Virus record (IMG/VR): IMGVR_UViG_3300025913_000960
Coordinates: 1 to 36,862 of that record
Reading direction: 5' to 3' (one strand)
DNA length: 36,862 nucleotides
Source of the DNA: a virus
Both the position numbers and the translations under genes were made by a program. The notes below the pieces were generated by a model. It made no database searches and had not been told where the DNA came from. It saw only the letters and a program-made list of their open reading frames with translations. Below, piece after piece: positions 30,487 through 36,862 of this stretch (its first letter is position 1; each line of letters opens with the position of its first letter).

Positions 30487-32133
30487 CCGGAGCCCCTGAA
30501 ATTCTTCGTCAACCAATCTGCCCAAGATGTAGCCGACGCACTTGTTGTTTCGTTTAGCAATCAGGCGCCATCCGGTCCGTCTTCCGTCAATCAGCGGGAC
30601 ACCGCGCGGCCCGTCGAGATTCACTTCCTCAAGGAAAACCCGAATTCCGAAGCGGACGGTAAACCTTTCGTTTACGTCGACCCCACGGGCACGACAGGCG
30701 AAATCGCCATCGGCCAATATCTCCAGGCCGTCACAGGCGGGACGTTCACCATCACGGACCCCGGAGCCGTACAGACCACCGCAGCGATTCCTTTCGATGC
30801 GACAGCGGCCACGATTCAAAGCAGCATCCGGGCGGCGCTTGCGACGAACTTTTCCGCGGCCACGGTTACCGGCAATGCCGGCGGTCCGTGGGTTATCGAT
30901 CGCGGAACAACGGGACCGTATACGCATGACGTGACCGGCGGGACGGACGGCATCACGCCAGTGAATAGCGTTGCCGAAGTCGTCAACATTCAGGACGGCA
31001 CAAGCAAGATTAACGAGCGGTGGCAAATCGCTCTCTATCAGCCGTCCGCCGTTCTCGCCACGCTCAGCGGAAGCTATCTGGCTGCGGCAGCGATCGCAAT
31101 TGCACCTGACACCGGCGGTTCGCCTGGCATCAATGCCGTGCAGTCGGTGAAATGGAACGCAGACGCCTACGCCGGCGCCGTATCACTCACAGCATCCTTT
31201 CCGACCGGACAATCTATCTCCGGGGCCAGCGCGGCGAATCCGACCGTTGTCACAACGGCCGTTGCCCACAATCTCCGGAGCGGTGAAAGCGTCACGATTT
31301 CCGGCGACTCGCAAGCCGCTCTCAATGGAACGCACACGGCAACCGTTCTGTCCGCAACGACCTTTTCCGTTGCGGTCGATCTCACCAGCGGGGCCGGATC
31401 CGGCGGAACGGTCGCCGTGTCGCGCACCGTCGGACCGATCGCATTCGATGCCGCCGATACCGACCTTGCCGCGGCGCTCGCCTTGCATGGCGCCTCTTCG
31501 GCCATTAGCTCCAGCTTCGCCGTCACAAAGAACGGCCCCGGAGACTACACAGTGACATTCCAGGGAGCGCTTGCCGGCATGACGATCGATACGATGGGAG
31601 GAAGCGCCTCGGGCTTGCGCGTCCCGCTCGGCTTGGCCGGAACCGTAAATTGCAACACGGAAGGCGTTTTATCGATCCTTGCCGGAGCCACGCAGGCAGT
31701 GACAAATCTGCAAATCACGCAGATCGCCGGCGGAGTGCCTTCAGTTCTCGCCGTTCGGGATGATGCCATTATCCGCGCGAGCCTTACGCCGGTGGGCGCT
31801 GTCTCGAGTGAGCCGCTATCCACGCAAGCCTTTGTCGATCCATCGACCGGAGCGCTCATCAACCCCACCGCTATCCAGTTTTGTGCGGCGAACGGAATTC
31901 CTATCTTTTTCAAGGCTGTCACGGGATACACCGGCGGCGGCTCTTCAAACCTGGACGGGGTTGCAACCGTTGGCTTACCCGTCGGCTTGCTGGCCGGAAT
32001 TCGCCTCGCCGATGCCGGATTGCAATGGTTCGAGCTTCAAGCCGGCACCGACGCCGAAGCCGCTCCGGGCATCGTCCGCGGCGATGACTTCGACGCAACC
32101 ACGAACGCCAAGGTATGGGCGATCGTCTCCTAA
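30484..32133 (+). CDS. Large tail fibre/baseplate protein with FCCH-like domain
   Basis: 549 aa. Contains a domain with TTAVAHNLRSGESVTISGD ... LNGTHTATVLSATTFSV (about residues 253-297), the pattern of the E1_FCCH domain (PF16190) often found in phage fibres. Two repeated modules with 'FDAtAATIQSSIRAAL' and 'FDAADTDLAAALAL' text occupy much of the rest. Likely a receptor-binding or structural fibre. Confidence 0.68.
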   Translation: MPEPLKFFVNQSAQDVADALVVSFSNQAPSGPSSVNQRDTARPVEIHFLKENPNSEADGKPFVYVDPTGTTGEIAIGQYLQAVTGGTFTITDPGAVQTTAAIPFDATAATIQSSIRAALATNFSAATVTGNAGGPWVIDRGTTGPYTHDVTGGTDGITPVNSVAEVVNIQDGTSKINERWQIALYQPSAVLATLSGSYLAAAAIAIAPDTGGSPGINAVQSVKWNADAYAGAVSLTASFPTGQSISGASAANPTVVTTAVAHNLRSGESVTISGDSQAALNGTHTATVLSATTFSVAVDLTSGAGSGGTVAVSRTVGPIAFDAADTDLAAALALHGASSAISSSFAVTKNGPGDYTVTFQGALAGMTIDTMGGSASGLRVPLGLAGTVNCNTEGVLSILAGATQAVTNLQITQIAGGVPSVLAVRDDAIIRASLTPVGAVSSEPLSTQAFVDPSTGALINPTAIQFCAANGIPIFFKAVTGYTGGGSSNLDGVATVGLPVGLLAGIRLADAGLQWFELQAGTDAEAAPGIVRGDDFDATTNAKVWAIVS

Positions 32134-32137
32134 AATC

Positions 32138-32818
32138 ATGTCCACTAAGTCCATGCGGTCCATCAAGTACACTTTCCTTGTCGCGGCCTTTTCAATCCTG
32201 GCGCTTTCCGCGTTCGCGCAAGAGAGCGTGAAGGTAAATCCGGCCACGGGCGCCGTTTCAACTCCGTCGAATTTCCGAAGCGCAAACGGGCTGTTCATCT
32301 CATCCGTAACATCGAAGTCGGCAAGCTATGCGTTGTCCGCGAGCGGAACAAACGGCGGCCTGGATGCCGTAACTTGCGGTTCCAGCGTCATCACGGCCAC
32401 GCTCCCGAGCGCTTCGTCCGCCGGCAACGGCTGGTATCATCTTTTCGTGAAGGTGGACAACGGAAGCGGACGAATCGGAACGTCTCCAGCAACACTCGCG
32501 GCCATCCATCAAAATCAGGTCGTGATGGTTTGGAGTGACGGCACAAACTATCACTCGACGATTCAGCAAAATTCCGATCTTACGAACGGCGGCACGCTGA
32601 ATAGCGCTATCATCAACGGCGCAACGCTCAACGATTGCAATGTCCCGGGCGGTCACGTTCTCAATTTCGCGGGAGGCGCAAGTCAGATCTTCGACGACGG
32701 GTTCGGGAATATGACGTTGAACCCGAACTCGTTGACGCTCAACACGTCGCATACGATCCTCGGAGCTCCCGACTTGAATGGAGGGGCCGCTTTGGACCAA
32801 TGGTTTAAGCGGCAATAA
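32138..32818 (+). CDS. Secreted fibre-like protein
   Basis: 226 aa from ATG 32138. A Sec signal peptide (YTFLVAAFSILALSAFAQES) is obvious, unusual for a tail gene. The rest has fibre-like repeats (NGGTLNSAIINGATLNDCNVPGG). The first ten codons (STKSMRSIK) are written by a 9-nt repeat array. The 3' end overlaps the next gene by 41 nt. Confidence 0.6.
   Translation: MSTKSMRSIKYTFLVAAFSILALSAFAQESVKVNPATGAVSTPSNFRSANGLFISSVTSKSASYALSASGTNGGLDAVTCGSSVITATLPSASSAGNGWYHLFVKVDNGSGRIGTSPATLAAIHQNQVVMVWSDGTNYHSTIQQNSDLTNGGTLNSAIINGATLNDCNVPGGHVLNFAGGASQIFDDGFGNMTLNPNSLTLNTSHTILGAPDLNGGAALDQWFKRQ
32141..32167 (+). repeat. 9-nt repeat array, copy A (3 units)
   Basis: TCCACTAAG, TCCATGCGG and TCCATCAAG in tandem, starting 3 nt into the secreted fibre-like gene. 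Part of a family of TCCAY-containing 9-mers found at three strong sites. Confidence 0.55.
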
Positions 32819-33275
32819 TATTTATGATAACTTTGTAGCCGGGGACGGTGGGATTGCATTCCATTTGGCCAATAACGGCACATTCGGAAGCACCTCAGTA
32901 AGTTTTACGGTACTGCACATTAGTGGAGCAAACGCCACCGAAGGAATGGGGCCGCCTAGTGTCACGGTTGAAACTGCTGCCGGATCTGGCGCGACTGCAT
33001 CTATTGTTCGTGGCGGCGATTTGGCTGGAAGGATTGAGGTCGATTCTGGCACCGGAACGACAACAGGCAAGGTGGCAACACTTCTATTTGCCAGGTCATT
33101 GATTAGCGGAGGCGCTATTAGCCTAACTCCGGCCAACGCATCTGCGGCATCGCTTGGGCATGCATTCCCTGACGACAGTATAACGGGAACAAGCGGATTT
33201 AGCGTGAATGTCACGAGCGCACTTTCCGCCGGAACAACTTACTTGTGGGATTACGTCGTAATCGGGTCCGATTAA
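32778..33275 (+). CDS. Fibre-like protein overlapping the previous gene
   Basis: 165 aa, low-complexity Ala/Gly/Thr/Ser-rich beta text (VTVETAAGSGATASIVRGGDL) typical of fibre or spike C-termini. It begins within the end of the preceding gene in another frame. The overlap could mark a real second gene or a frameshifted continuation of the first. No signal peptide. Confidence 0.45.
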   Translation: MEGPLWTNGLSGNNIYDNFVAGDGGIAFHLANNGTFGSTSVSFTVLHISGANATEGMGPPSVTVETAAGSGATASIVRGGDLAGRIEVDSGTGTTTGKVATLLFARSLISGGAISLTPANASAASLGHAFPDDSITGTSGFSVNVTSALSAGTTYLWDYVVIGSD

Positions 33276-33287
33276 CTAAACTACTTC

Positions 33288-33593
33288 ATGAAAACCAAAA
33301 TCGCGCTCCTTATCGCTCTCATCTTCGCCGCAATCGCTTTCCCTCCTCGGAAATCCATGTCGCAAGCTCCGGCCACTCCGGCACCGATCATTGTAGCGCC
33401 CGTTCAGCAAATGGTCACGTCGCCGTTCACCACGACGCTCTCGGCCGATCAAGTGACGTCCGTCAAAGCCTCGCTGATGGCGGCACTAGCGGCCCAGGGA
33501 ATCACGCTGGACCAGACCCATCCTATCACGCAGGTGAACATTCAGCGAAAGCCGGACGGATCCGCTTTTATCCGGGTAATGTTCGCCAATTGA
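33288..33593 (+). CDS. Small secreted protein
   Basis: 101 aa. The N-terminus (IALLIALIFAAIAFPPRKSMSQA) is a signal peptide with cleavage around SQA. The rest is unremarkable, with a C-terminal IRVMFAN. First gene of the lysis-type region; function unknown. Confidence 0.5.
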   Translation: MKTKIALLIALIFAAIAFPPRKSMSQAPATPAPIIVAPVQQMVTSPFTTTLSADQVTSVKASLMAALAAQGITLDQTHPITQVNIQRKPDGSAFIRVMFAN

Positions 33594-33614
33594 CACGCGG
33601 TGCAAATCGCAATG
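33590..33614 (+). promoter_or_regulatory. TTGACA start motif, membrane protein gene
   Basis: TTGACA overlaps the previous stop and begins 22 nt before ATG 33612 (CAATG context). A GTG at 33600 in the same frame is an alternative start. Confidence 0.5.
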
Positions 33615-33845
33615 ATCGCACTTGTTAACGGTTACTGGGAATTCGGCATGCTGGCGACCCTCGCAGGCTTCTGCGAACAAATCACGCCGCTGCTCCGGGA
33701 CGTGTCGTTGCTGGTGTCGATTATCTGGATGCTGATCCTGATTTCTACCCGGATTTGCCAGGCGATACGCAGCTTCAAAATCAACCGCAAGCTCCGGGAT
33801 TCCCACTGGTTTCCGGAACCTTCCGACGAAGACGAAATCCCATGA
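33612..33845 (+). CDS. Holin-like membrane protein candidate 1
   Basis: 77 aa from ATG 33612 (81 aa from GTG 33600). A hydrophobic N-terminal half (MIALVNGYWEFGMLATLAGF) and a central TM helix (VSLLVSIIWMLILISTRI), followed by a charged C-terminal tail (EPSDEDEIP). Small membrane proteins just before the endolysin often include a holin; not provable here. The stop overlaps the next start (ATGA). Confidence 0.5.
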   Translation: MIALVNGYWEFGMLATLAGFCEQITPLLRDVSLLVSIIWMLILISTRICQAIRSFKINRKLRDSHWFPEPSDEDEIP

Positions 33846-34099
33846 TGACCCAATTCCTCCAGTTTCTCCGCGGCCTAACTGCGCGATGCGTGATCGTGTC
33901 AGCATTTTCAAGCGTTACGGTGCTCGGAGCGCTGGCGCTCGCCATCTGCGCTATTTTCCGCATCGTTCCGGCTCCGGACGTCCTCACGAACCTCAAAGAG
34001 TTGGTGCTTATGTCCGGCTCAACGCTCGCGGGCATCCTCATGCCGAGGCCTGAGCCGAAGAGCGCCGCGGCAGATCAACCGCTCATTCAGCAACAGTGA
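33842..34099 (+). CDS. Holin-like membrane protein candidate 2
   Basis: 85 aa from ATG 33842. Two hydrophobic helices (CVIVSAFSSVTVLGALALAICAIF and LVLMSGSTLAGILM) and a polar Gln-rich tail, consistent with a class II-type holin or antiholin. It overlaps the genes on both sides by 4 nt. Confidence 0.55.
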   Translation: MMTQFLQFLRGLTARCVIVSAFSSVTVLGALALAICAIFRIVPAPDVLTNLKELVLMSGSTLAGILMPRPEPKSAAADQPLIQQQ

Positions 34100-34296
34100 A
34101 AGTAACCATTTCCGCAGCAAGTTCATACGGGGACGCTCGCGTTGAATATAGCGCGACTGTCGAAGATGACTGCAAGGCGTTCGAATTTGAGGGATCTCAA
34201 TTCAACAGGCTGCTCGGAGATGCGTTGACAGCCTTGAACGAAACGAGGCGTTTCGCTGAACGCTCTTTGTCCACTCCGTCCACAAAGTCCACTTAG
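34096..34296 (+). CDS. Hypothetical small protein in the lysis region
   Basis: 66 aa from GTG 34096, overlapping the upstream stop (GTGA). Acidic middle (VEDDCKAFEFEGSQFN). The last codons (STPSTKST) come from the 9-nt repeat array, suggesting the array reached into the gene. Confidence 0.5.
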   Translation: MKVTISAASSYGDARVEYSATVEDDCKAFEFEGSQFNRLLGDALTALNETRRFAERSLSTPSTKST

Positions 34297-34305
34297 TCCA
34301 TAACT
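34270..34305 (+). repeat. 9-nt repeat array, copy B (4 units)
   Basis: TCCACTCCG, TCCACAAAG, TCCACTTAG and TCCATAACT in tandem, ending 2 nt before the ATG of the lipoprotein gene at 34308. Confidence 0.6.
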
Positions 34306-34307
34306 GT

Positions 34308-34772
34308 ATGAAATCTATCTTTCTTCGTCCCCTCGCCGGCATCGCTGCCGCATCGTCTCTGCTCTTTTCGAGCTGTTCCAGCCTGGATAGCGTAATCACC
34401 AAGGCGCCGGCAGCCGTCACCAAATTCCAGGCTGACGTTGCCAAGGCGGAAACCTGGGCACAATCGCCCACGGGCCAGGCGCTCTTGAACGACTTGGTTG
34501 TCGGAATCAACGCCTACGTCGTTTCCGCCGGCGGTGGTCCGAAGTCCACCGCGAACGCTGCCGCTATCAGTGCTGCCGTCCGCAGCCTGCAAACTGGAAA
34601 AGCTCCGGATACTCAGGCCGTCGCCAGCGCGGTTGAAAACTACATCCCGGGCGGAGTCGGGAAGGACGTCGTCAACGCGATCGTCGCCAGCGCAACCGCC
34701 GGCCCGAACGTCAACGGCGGCCTCGAGGTGGCCGCGAAAGCCATCGACGCAGCGACCGCGAGCAAAGGCTAA
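34308..34772 (+). CDS. Lipoprotein, Ala/Val-rich
   Basis: 154 aa. The N-terminus (IAAASSLLFSSCSS) has a lipobox ending in SSC, so a lipidated Cys near residue 23. The body is a regular helix-rich repeat text (AAVTKFQADVAKAETW). Could be an outer-membrane-targeted lysis or exclusion protein. Confidence 0.6.
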   Translation: MKSIFLRPLAGIAAASSLLFSSCSSLDSVITKAPAAVTKFQADVAKAETWAQSPTGQALLNDLVVGINAYVVSAGGGPKSTANAAAISAAVRSLQTGKAPDTQAVASAVENYIPGGVGKDVVNAIVASATAGPNVNGGLEVAAKAIDAATASKG

Positions 34773-34775
34773 CCC

Positions 34776-35003
34776 ATGAACGCAATCACCGCGCTACTTC
34801 AGATCCTCGCGAACCTCTTCGGAATCGCCAAAACCATATCCGACGGCCAGAACACTCCGGAGGCGAAAGCCACGGCCGCCGCGCAACAGGAGGTCACCGA
34901 AGAAAGCCGCGAGGAAAACGAAGTAGCTGCGGTGATTCGCGCCAAAACCCCGACCGCAAAGCAGCGCGCCCTCGGCGCAATCTCCGCAGACGCCGCCGAG
35001 TAA
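34776..35003 (+). CDS. Hypothetical protein with hydrophobic N-terminus
   Basis: 75 aa, 3 nt after the lipoprotein gene. A weakly hydrophobic N-terminus (ITALLQILANLFGIAKTI) is followed by a charged, Glu/Ala-rich helical part. It may be an amphipathic or peripheral membrane protein. Confidence 0.5.
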   Translation: MNAITALLQILANLFGIAKTISDGQNTPEAKATAAAQQEVTEESREENEVAAVIRAKTPTAKQRALGAISADAAE

Positions 35004-35005
35004 TT

Positions 35006-35029
35006 CCGTTGCGGGAATTCCCGCAACGG
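35006..35029. other. 24-bp perfect palindrome
   Basis: Perfect inverted repeat CCGTTGCGGGAATTCCCGCAACGG with no spacer and no T-run, between 34776-35003 and the next array. It could be a repressor site or an extruding hairpin. Confidence 0.45.
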
Positions 35030-35036
35030 CTCCGAG

Positions 35037-35072
35037 TCCACTCCGTCCATGAAGTCCATTTCTTCCATCCTT
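35037..35072 (+). repeat. 9-nt repeat array, copy C (4 units)
   Basis: TCCACTCCG, TCCATGAAG, TCCATTTCT and TCCATCCTT in tandem. The initiator ATG of the 35049 lipoprotein gene lies inside the second unit. Confidence 0.6.
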
Positions 35073-35447
35073 GCCATCATCGCGCTGGCGCTTGCGCTCT
35101 TCGTGCTGTGTTCGTGCGGAATCAACCAGCCGCTCGGAACCCAAATCCCGCCGGCTGTCCACTCAAGCACCGCCAGCTTTGACGGCCGCGAGCAAAACAG
35201 TGGCATTTTGGGCGAAGACGCCGGCCTGTTCCACGTCACTCCGCATTTTCACGATCGCTTCACCGCGATGGCGTCCACCTATGGCCAGCGCTTAACGCCT
35301 CCGCTCGACACCACCCGCGGAGTCACAGCGTTACCCGACGGAACCTATACTTTCGACGCTGAGGCAATGGCGTCCTTCCTCCGTATGAACCGCTGGCGCC
35401 GCGAACCCGCTACGCCGGCGCCGAGCCTCATCAAAAAGCTATTGTGA
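35049..35447 (+). CDS. Lipoprotein, spanin-like candidate
   Basis: 132 aa. Hydrophobic signal (ILAIIALALALFVLCSCG) with a lipobox-like LCSC and a Cys near residue 22. The remainder has no known domain. As a lipoprotein shortly before the endolysin, an outer-membrane (o-)spanin is possible. The stop overlaps the next start (GTGA). Confidence 0.55.
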   Translation: MKSISSILAIIALALALFVLCSCGINQPLGTQIPPAVHSSTASFDGREQNSGILGEDAGLFHVTPHFHDRFTAMASTYGQRLTPPLDTTRGVTALPDGTYTFDAEAMASFLRMNRWRREPATPAPSLIKKLL

Positions 35448-35656
35448 AACCGCTTGCCTGGATCCTGACCCGCTACGCTCGGACCGTCGACCTTGCGCAA
35501 CTCTCGACGGACCTTGAGAACGAGCTGGACAGCCGCGCTATTCACGCTGCGCACGGCACGCGCTCGCCGGCGCAACGCGAGCTCTCCGAAGACGCCGTCA
35601 TTGTCATTACCGTCCTTTTCGTCGCGGTCCTCGCCTGGATCGTCTCCCGCATCTGA
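35444..35656 (+). CDS. Small tail-anchored membrane protein
   Basis: 70 aa from GTG 35444. A polar N-terminal half with a C-terminal TM helix (DAVIVITVLFVAVLAWIVSRI). This topology suits an i-spanin or a lysis-accessory protein. It overlaps the upstream lipoprotein by 4 nt. Confidence 0.5.
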   Translation: MKPLAWILTRYARTVDLAQLSTDLENELDSRAIHAAHGTRSPAQRELSEDAVIVITVLFVAVLAWIVSRI

Positions 35657-35658
35657 CC

Positions 35659-36327
35659 ATGAGCCTTTCCGACTACACGCCCGGCTACATCGCCCTTTTC
35701 GCCTCGTGCGTTATCGACCCGGCCAAGCTTTCGGCCATCGACGCCACCATTGCGCGCATCACCGTCCACGGCGACCGCTACAAGGCCGTAGAGACCGCTT
35801 CGGGCGTTCCGTGGTTCGTCGTCGCACTCATCCACAATCTTGAGTGTGATCTCTCGTTTTTGGAGCATCTGCACAACGGCGACAGCCTGAGCCGGCCGAC
35901 CGTCCACGACCCCGCCAACCGGCCGCCGGGCTGGACCGGGAAGGGGACATGGGAGGAAAGTGCCCTGGACGCCCTCCAATACGATCGCCTCACCAAGATT
36001 TCGCAATGGGACTTGCCGCAAATCCTCTTCGCCCTCGAGACGTTCAACGGCTTCGGATACCGCTCCGAAGGCATCAACAGCCCGTATCTCTGGGCCGGGT
36101 CCAACCACTACACCCGCGGCAAATTCATCCGGGACCACGTCTTTGACCGTAATGCCGTAAGCGATCAGCTCGGCTCCGCTGCTATACTCTTCCGTATGGT
36201 GACTCGACGTATGAATGGGGAAATTATCGTCGCCTTGAAAGGCGAACAACCTATTGGTCCTCTGGAAACAAACGAGGCTCGCACACGTACGTTATGCGAA
36301 ACTCAACTTCGTTCGCATGAGGATTGA
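35659..36327 (+). CDS. Endolysin of a lysozyme-like family
   Basis: 222 aa, no signal peptide. The core has VPWFVVALIHNLECDLSFLEHLHNGDSL (around 50-77), with likely catalytic E62 in HNLE, then TWEESALDAL and FNGFGYRSEGINSPYLWAGSNHYTRGKF. This pattern belongs to a phage/bacterial lysozyme family that typically ends shortly after the GSAAILFRM-type segment (171-180 here). Residues from about 198 on lie antisense over the cargo gene, so the native tail may have been replaced. Confidence 0.78.
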   Translation: MSLSDYTPGYIALFASCVIDPAKLSAIDATIARITVHGDRYKAVETASGVPWFVVALIHNLECDLSFLEHLHNGDSLSRPTVHDPANRPPGWTGKGTWEESALDALQYDRLTKISQWDLPQILFALETFNGFGYRSEGINSPYLWAGSNHYTRGKFIRDHVFDRNAVSDQLGSAAILFRMVTRRMNGEIIVALKGEQPIGPLETNEARTRTLCETQLRSHED

Positions 36328-36862
36328 TATGCTTTACCGAAATGGAAAGGAATTCGAAACGTCTTTTGTAGGAATGGAAGTAAACCAAGCACCTTTCGGC
36401 ATCGTGGGGATGCTCGGTGTGCAGTGCGTATTTTGAATATGAGAGCCTTGTTGTTCCTTCGCTCGGGAACACGCCGGCACGCTCTATAGATACCACAGCG
36501 GCGGTCTCTAATGGGAAATCATCGGTGTCTGTGCGCCCAGCAAAAACTCCGCCCCTTACCTTTACTTGCTCGATTCCCGTCAACGTGATTAAGGCAATGC
36601 AGGAATTTCCGGCAATGACTTCTCGGTACTCTCCAATCTTCATCGAAAATTGGCCCTTATAAGCTCCCTTTTCAATTTTGATCACGCGGCGGTCAGGCTC
36701 TGGCAATGGAACAGGCGATGGAACAGGCGATGGAGCTGATTCGTTCGGTCGCTTCCTTCCGCGAACCAATGCCGTAACTATACCTGATCCGAAAAGAAGG
36801 GTTACGAAGCCAATAATTGCTTGCCACGTCTTAGGATCACCAAAGTCAATCTGGGAAGGCAT
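36251..36862 (-). CDS. Cargo gene: membrane-anchored protein, partial view
   Basis: 203 aa with an ATG at the window edge. One N-terminal TM helix (WQAIIGFVTLLFGSGIVTALV), then a Pro-rich linker (APSPVPSPVPLPEP) and a C-terminal beta-rich domain of about 130 residues (GQFSMKIGEYREVIAGNSCIALITLTGI). It overlaps the 3' end of the endolysin in antisense by 77 nt. It is possibly a lysogenic conversion or exclusion gene. Confidence 0.6.
   Translation of the reverse strand: MPSQIDFGDPKTWQAIIGFVTLLFGSGIVTALVRGRKRPNESAPSPVPSPVPLPEPDRRVIKIEKGAYKGQFSMKIGEYREVIAGNSCIALITLTGIEQVKVRGGVFAGRTDTDDFPLETAAVVSIERAGVFPSEGTTRLSYSKYALHTEHPHDAERCLVYFHSYKRRFEFLSISVKHINPHANEVEFRITYVCEPRLFPEDQ

Noticed and set aside
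34224-34229. TTGACA copy inside the 34096-34296 gene
   Set aside because: No start codon at the expected distance; treated as chance.
1-36862. CRISPR array or insertion sequence
   Set aside because: I found no regularly spaced repeat-spacer pattern and no transposase; the only tandem arrays have 9- or 10-nt units without spacers.

Overview
The window reads as a nearly complete temperate, siphovirus-like prophage or phage genome of about 37 kb. An integrase sits at the left edge and an endolysin plus a cargo gene at the right edge. Both edges fall exactly on gene starts, so neither attachment site nor the host junction can be seen. The GC-rich coding style, weak Shine-Dalgarno use and the flavour of the structural proteins suggest a Gram-negative, Verrucomicrobiota-like host. 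Four structural-region proteins carry signal peptides or signal-like N-termini, two are lipoproteins, and a SecB-type chaperone is present. This host assignment is an inference, not something read directly.

Layout. (1) 1-2072: tyrosine recombinase, then two very small genes and a strong rho-independent terminator. (2) 2164-5473, minus strand: a three-gene toxin / antitoxin / SecB-like chaperone (TAC) module with its own palindromic operator, then hypothetical and secreted proteins and a ribbon-helix-helix regulator. (3) 5474-5856: a divergent control region with two inverted repeats, a leftward promoter and a leftward terminator that may bound a small RNA or attenuator. (4) 5857-13229, plus strand: tightly packed early genes, including HTH and excisionase-like proteins, an HNH-like protein, a phage metallopeptidase, a minimal family X DNA polymerase, a replisome-organizer-like protein, a DnaC-like helicase loader and a sigma-like HTH protein. 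(5) 13309-33275: the late region, with an elaborate inverted-repeat cluster (packaging-site candidate), terminase subunits, D12-class adenine methyltransferase, head-joining protein, lambda-type portal, ClpP-like protease with embedded scaffold, major capsid, a tRNA-Met gene, decoration and connector proteins, tail tube, tape measure and tail-tip/fibre proteins. (6) 33288-36327: secreted and membrane proteins, two lipoproteins and an endolysin (lysis region).

Three cargo genes (16003-16887, 24480-25292, 36251-36862) are inserted on the minus strand, each convergent with and overlapping the 3' end of a phage gene. One is a nucleoside-deoxyribosyltransferase/TIR-like protein; the other two are membrane-anchored.

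The most unusual signal is a bipartite motif, TTGACA followed 19-24 nt later by a start codon often written CAAATG. It occurs at ten late-gene starts, including an in-frame internal start in the protease/scaffold gene, and at none of the early genes. It looks like a late-gene expression signal that I do not recognise. Arrays of a 9-nt repeat (TCCAYNNNN) at the starts of exported-protein genes are a second unexplained pattern.
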